From Methanococcoides seepicolus (GTDB taxonomy: Archaea > Halobacteriota > Methanosarcinia > Methanosarcinales > Methanosarcinaceae), in assembly GCF_023684405.1 (NCBI RefSeq), contig NZ_JAGSOI010000026.1:1-33458 (forward strand): 33,458 nucleotides of DNA, in the 5' to 3' direction. Positions 32,707-33,458 of this stretch are shown in pieces (position 1 is the first letter of the stretch; every line of letters begins with the position of its first letter). The notes under the pieces were generated by a model, which saw only the letters and a list, made by a program, of their open reading frames with translations, was not told the DNA's origin and ran no database searches. Made by a program: the position numbers and the translations under genes.

Positions 32707-33105
32707 TTAGAGGTTCTTTCCATCAATGATTGTTTCAACGGTTTCACATGCCTTATAAACTGAAGTGAGATATTTTTGAGGCTGGTCAGGACAATAGTAC
32801 CATTTGGTATAATACTCCATAGCTCCCACAACAGAATCCGAATTGCGATTAGATTCTTTACACACTTTAAGAGCAATCCCTAAAATTATAACTTGATAAT
32901 CCGTATTTGTTCCAAAAAGGGTTTGCCTATCTGGCCAAATTTCAGTTGCGATATATAAAAGACGTTCAGCATCTACAGGCTGAAGCTCCAAAAGCATTAC
33001 TGTAGCTGATAGAAAATAAAACTCAGCGAAATCCAGAATGTGGTTGTAGTCATTTTCAGAGTATTTTTTGAGTAGAAATGGAATTGACCTGTGTCTTTCC
33101 GACAT
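32707..33105 (-). CDS. Uncharacterised alpha-helical protein
   Basis: 132 residues from ATG 33105 (MSERHRSIPFLLKKYSEND); GTG 33117 would add four. The protein seems all-helical and soluble, with aromatic-rich stretches (DFAEFYFLSATVMLLELQPV, YYTKWYYCPDQPQKYL) and no signal peptide or membrane segment. The pattern of paired helices could suggest a TPR-like fold, but I do not recognise a family. It stands alone between the AbrB-like gene and a transposase, in an AT-rich accessory setting. The ribosome binding site is weak. Confidence 0.6.
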   Translation of the reverse strand: MSERHRSIPFLLKKYSENDYNHILDFAEFYFLSATVMLLELQPVDAERLLYIATEIWPDRQTLFGTNTDYQVIILGIALKVCKESNRNSDSVVGAMEYYTKWYYCPDQPQKYLTSVYKACETVETIIDGKNL

Positions 33106-33117
33106 GAATACCAACAC

Positions 33118-33382
33118 AGAAGCATTTTATTTATAGTAAACGTTGTTATTTTAGAGAATATTCATGGCTACATTACCAAAATATAACTGGAGTTTGGGTA
33201 AATTATATATAGTATTACTTCTGCCGATTGACTTCCTAGGTATTGGAGAGAGATAAAAGGACTAGCAACTCCAAACTGAGTATTCGTATTGAAATTTAAT
33301 CAATCTACTTTTTTTCATACCATGAAATTTTGGCATTGGTATTTAAGTAGAGTTTTTATGTTATTAGGACCTATATTTATGC
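33118..33382. other. AT-rich leader of the right-hand insertion sequence
   Basis: No gene supported. It includes the inverted pair AGTTTGG/CCAAACT (about 33196 and 33272) and a hairpin ATACCA (33317-33322) with TGGTAT (33337-33342) shortly before the transposase start. One of these may mark the end of the insertion sequence. Confidence 0.35.
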
Positions 33383-33458
33383 ATGAACTGTCCCAGGTGC
33401 AAGAGCTCCAATCATAAAAAGAACGGTAAAATCGATGGACGTCAACGCTACAAATGCC
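33383..33458 (+). CDS. IS1/ISNCY-type transposase N-terminus (cut by window edge)
   Basis: ATG 33383 opens 25 codons to the window end, MNCPRCKSSNHKKNGKIDG followed by RQRYKC. This zinc-ribbon (CPRC ... YKC) is the usual N-terminus of IS1-like InsA and related archaeal transposases, where it binds the terminal repeats. The catalytic part is beyond the edge, so family and intactness are open. Confidence 0.7.
   Translation, partial: MNCPRCKSSNHKKNGKIDGRQRYKC

Noticed and set aside
33317-33342. ATACCA/TGGTAT hairpin as the insertion-sequence end
   Set aside because: The arms face each other within 26 bp and no partner end is in the window, so it cannot be called a terminal repeat.

Overview
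The window reads as chromosomal DNA of a methylotrophic methanogen of the Methanosarcinaceae (Methanococcoides/Methanolobus-like). The evidence is AT-rich archaeal DNA with TATA-type promoters, GGTGA/GGAG ribosome binding sites, a PEF-CTERM surface protein, DUF1616 and COG1361 envelope proteins, an archaeal-type ThiC, a tRNA without encoded CCA, and no TAG stop among the 31 complete genes called here. The genus is inferred from gene content, not from a marker gene.

Left edge (1-922): the N-terminal part of a transposase on the minus strand, then a gene-free stretch holding a 132-bp element with 17-bp terminal inverted repeats. Next (about 941-5527) comes a compact five-gene plus-strand cassette: acyl carrier protein, AMP-forming ligase, PP-loop amidotransferase-like enzyme, NAD-synthase-like enzyme and SDR reductase. 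Acyl carrier proteins are rare in archaea, so this is the best candidate for an unusual pathway. My inference is that it makes an acyl or aminoacyl group, or an amidated sugar, for a surface glycan.

5593-10670 is envelope and proteolysis: an HtpX-type protease with a small membrane partner, a DUF1616 membrane protein with decayed coding sequence behind it, a PEF-CTERM protein whose signal peptide contains an in-frame UAG (a pyrrolysine codon in these organisms, or a nonsense mutation), and an M42 aminopeptidase. 10970-16436 is branched-chain amino acid synthesis: an isopropylmalate/citramalate synthase with no canonical start codon in the right place, then ilvB, ilvN and ilvC, a terminator and a nitroreductase. 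Then come topA (minus), a UDG-like/helix-turn-helix fusion, a universal stress protein, thiC and a lipoprotein serpin.

24076-31659 looks like an envelope-sensing region. It has a MacB-type ABC exporter with a secreted COG1361 protein between ATPase and permease, a PLDc_N-like and a Sensor-like membrane protein, a divergent winged-helix regulator, a response regulator with its helix-turn-helix in front of the receiver, a membrane histidine kinase and a lipoprotein. The right end is accessory DNA: tRNA-Val(CAC), an antisense AbrB-like gene with a twin GTTTAAAC operator whose 3' end runs into the tRNA, an unknown gene, and the start of an IS1-type transposase cut by the window edge.
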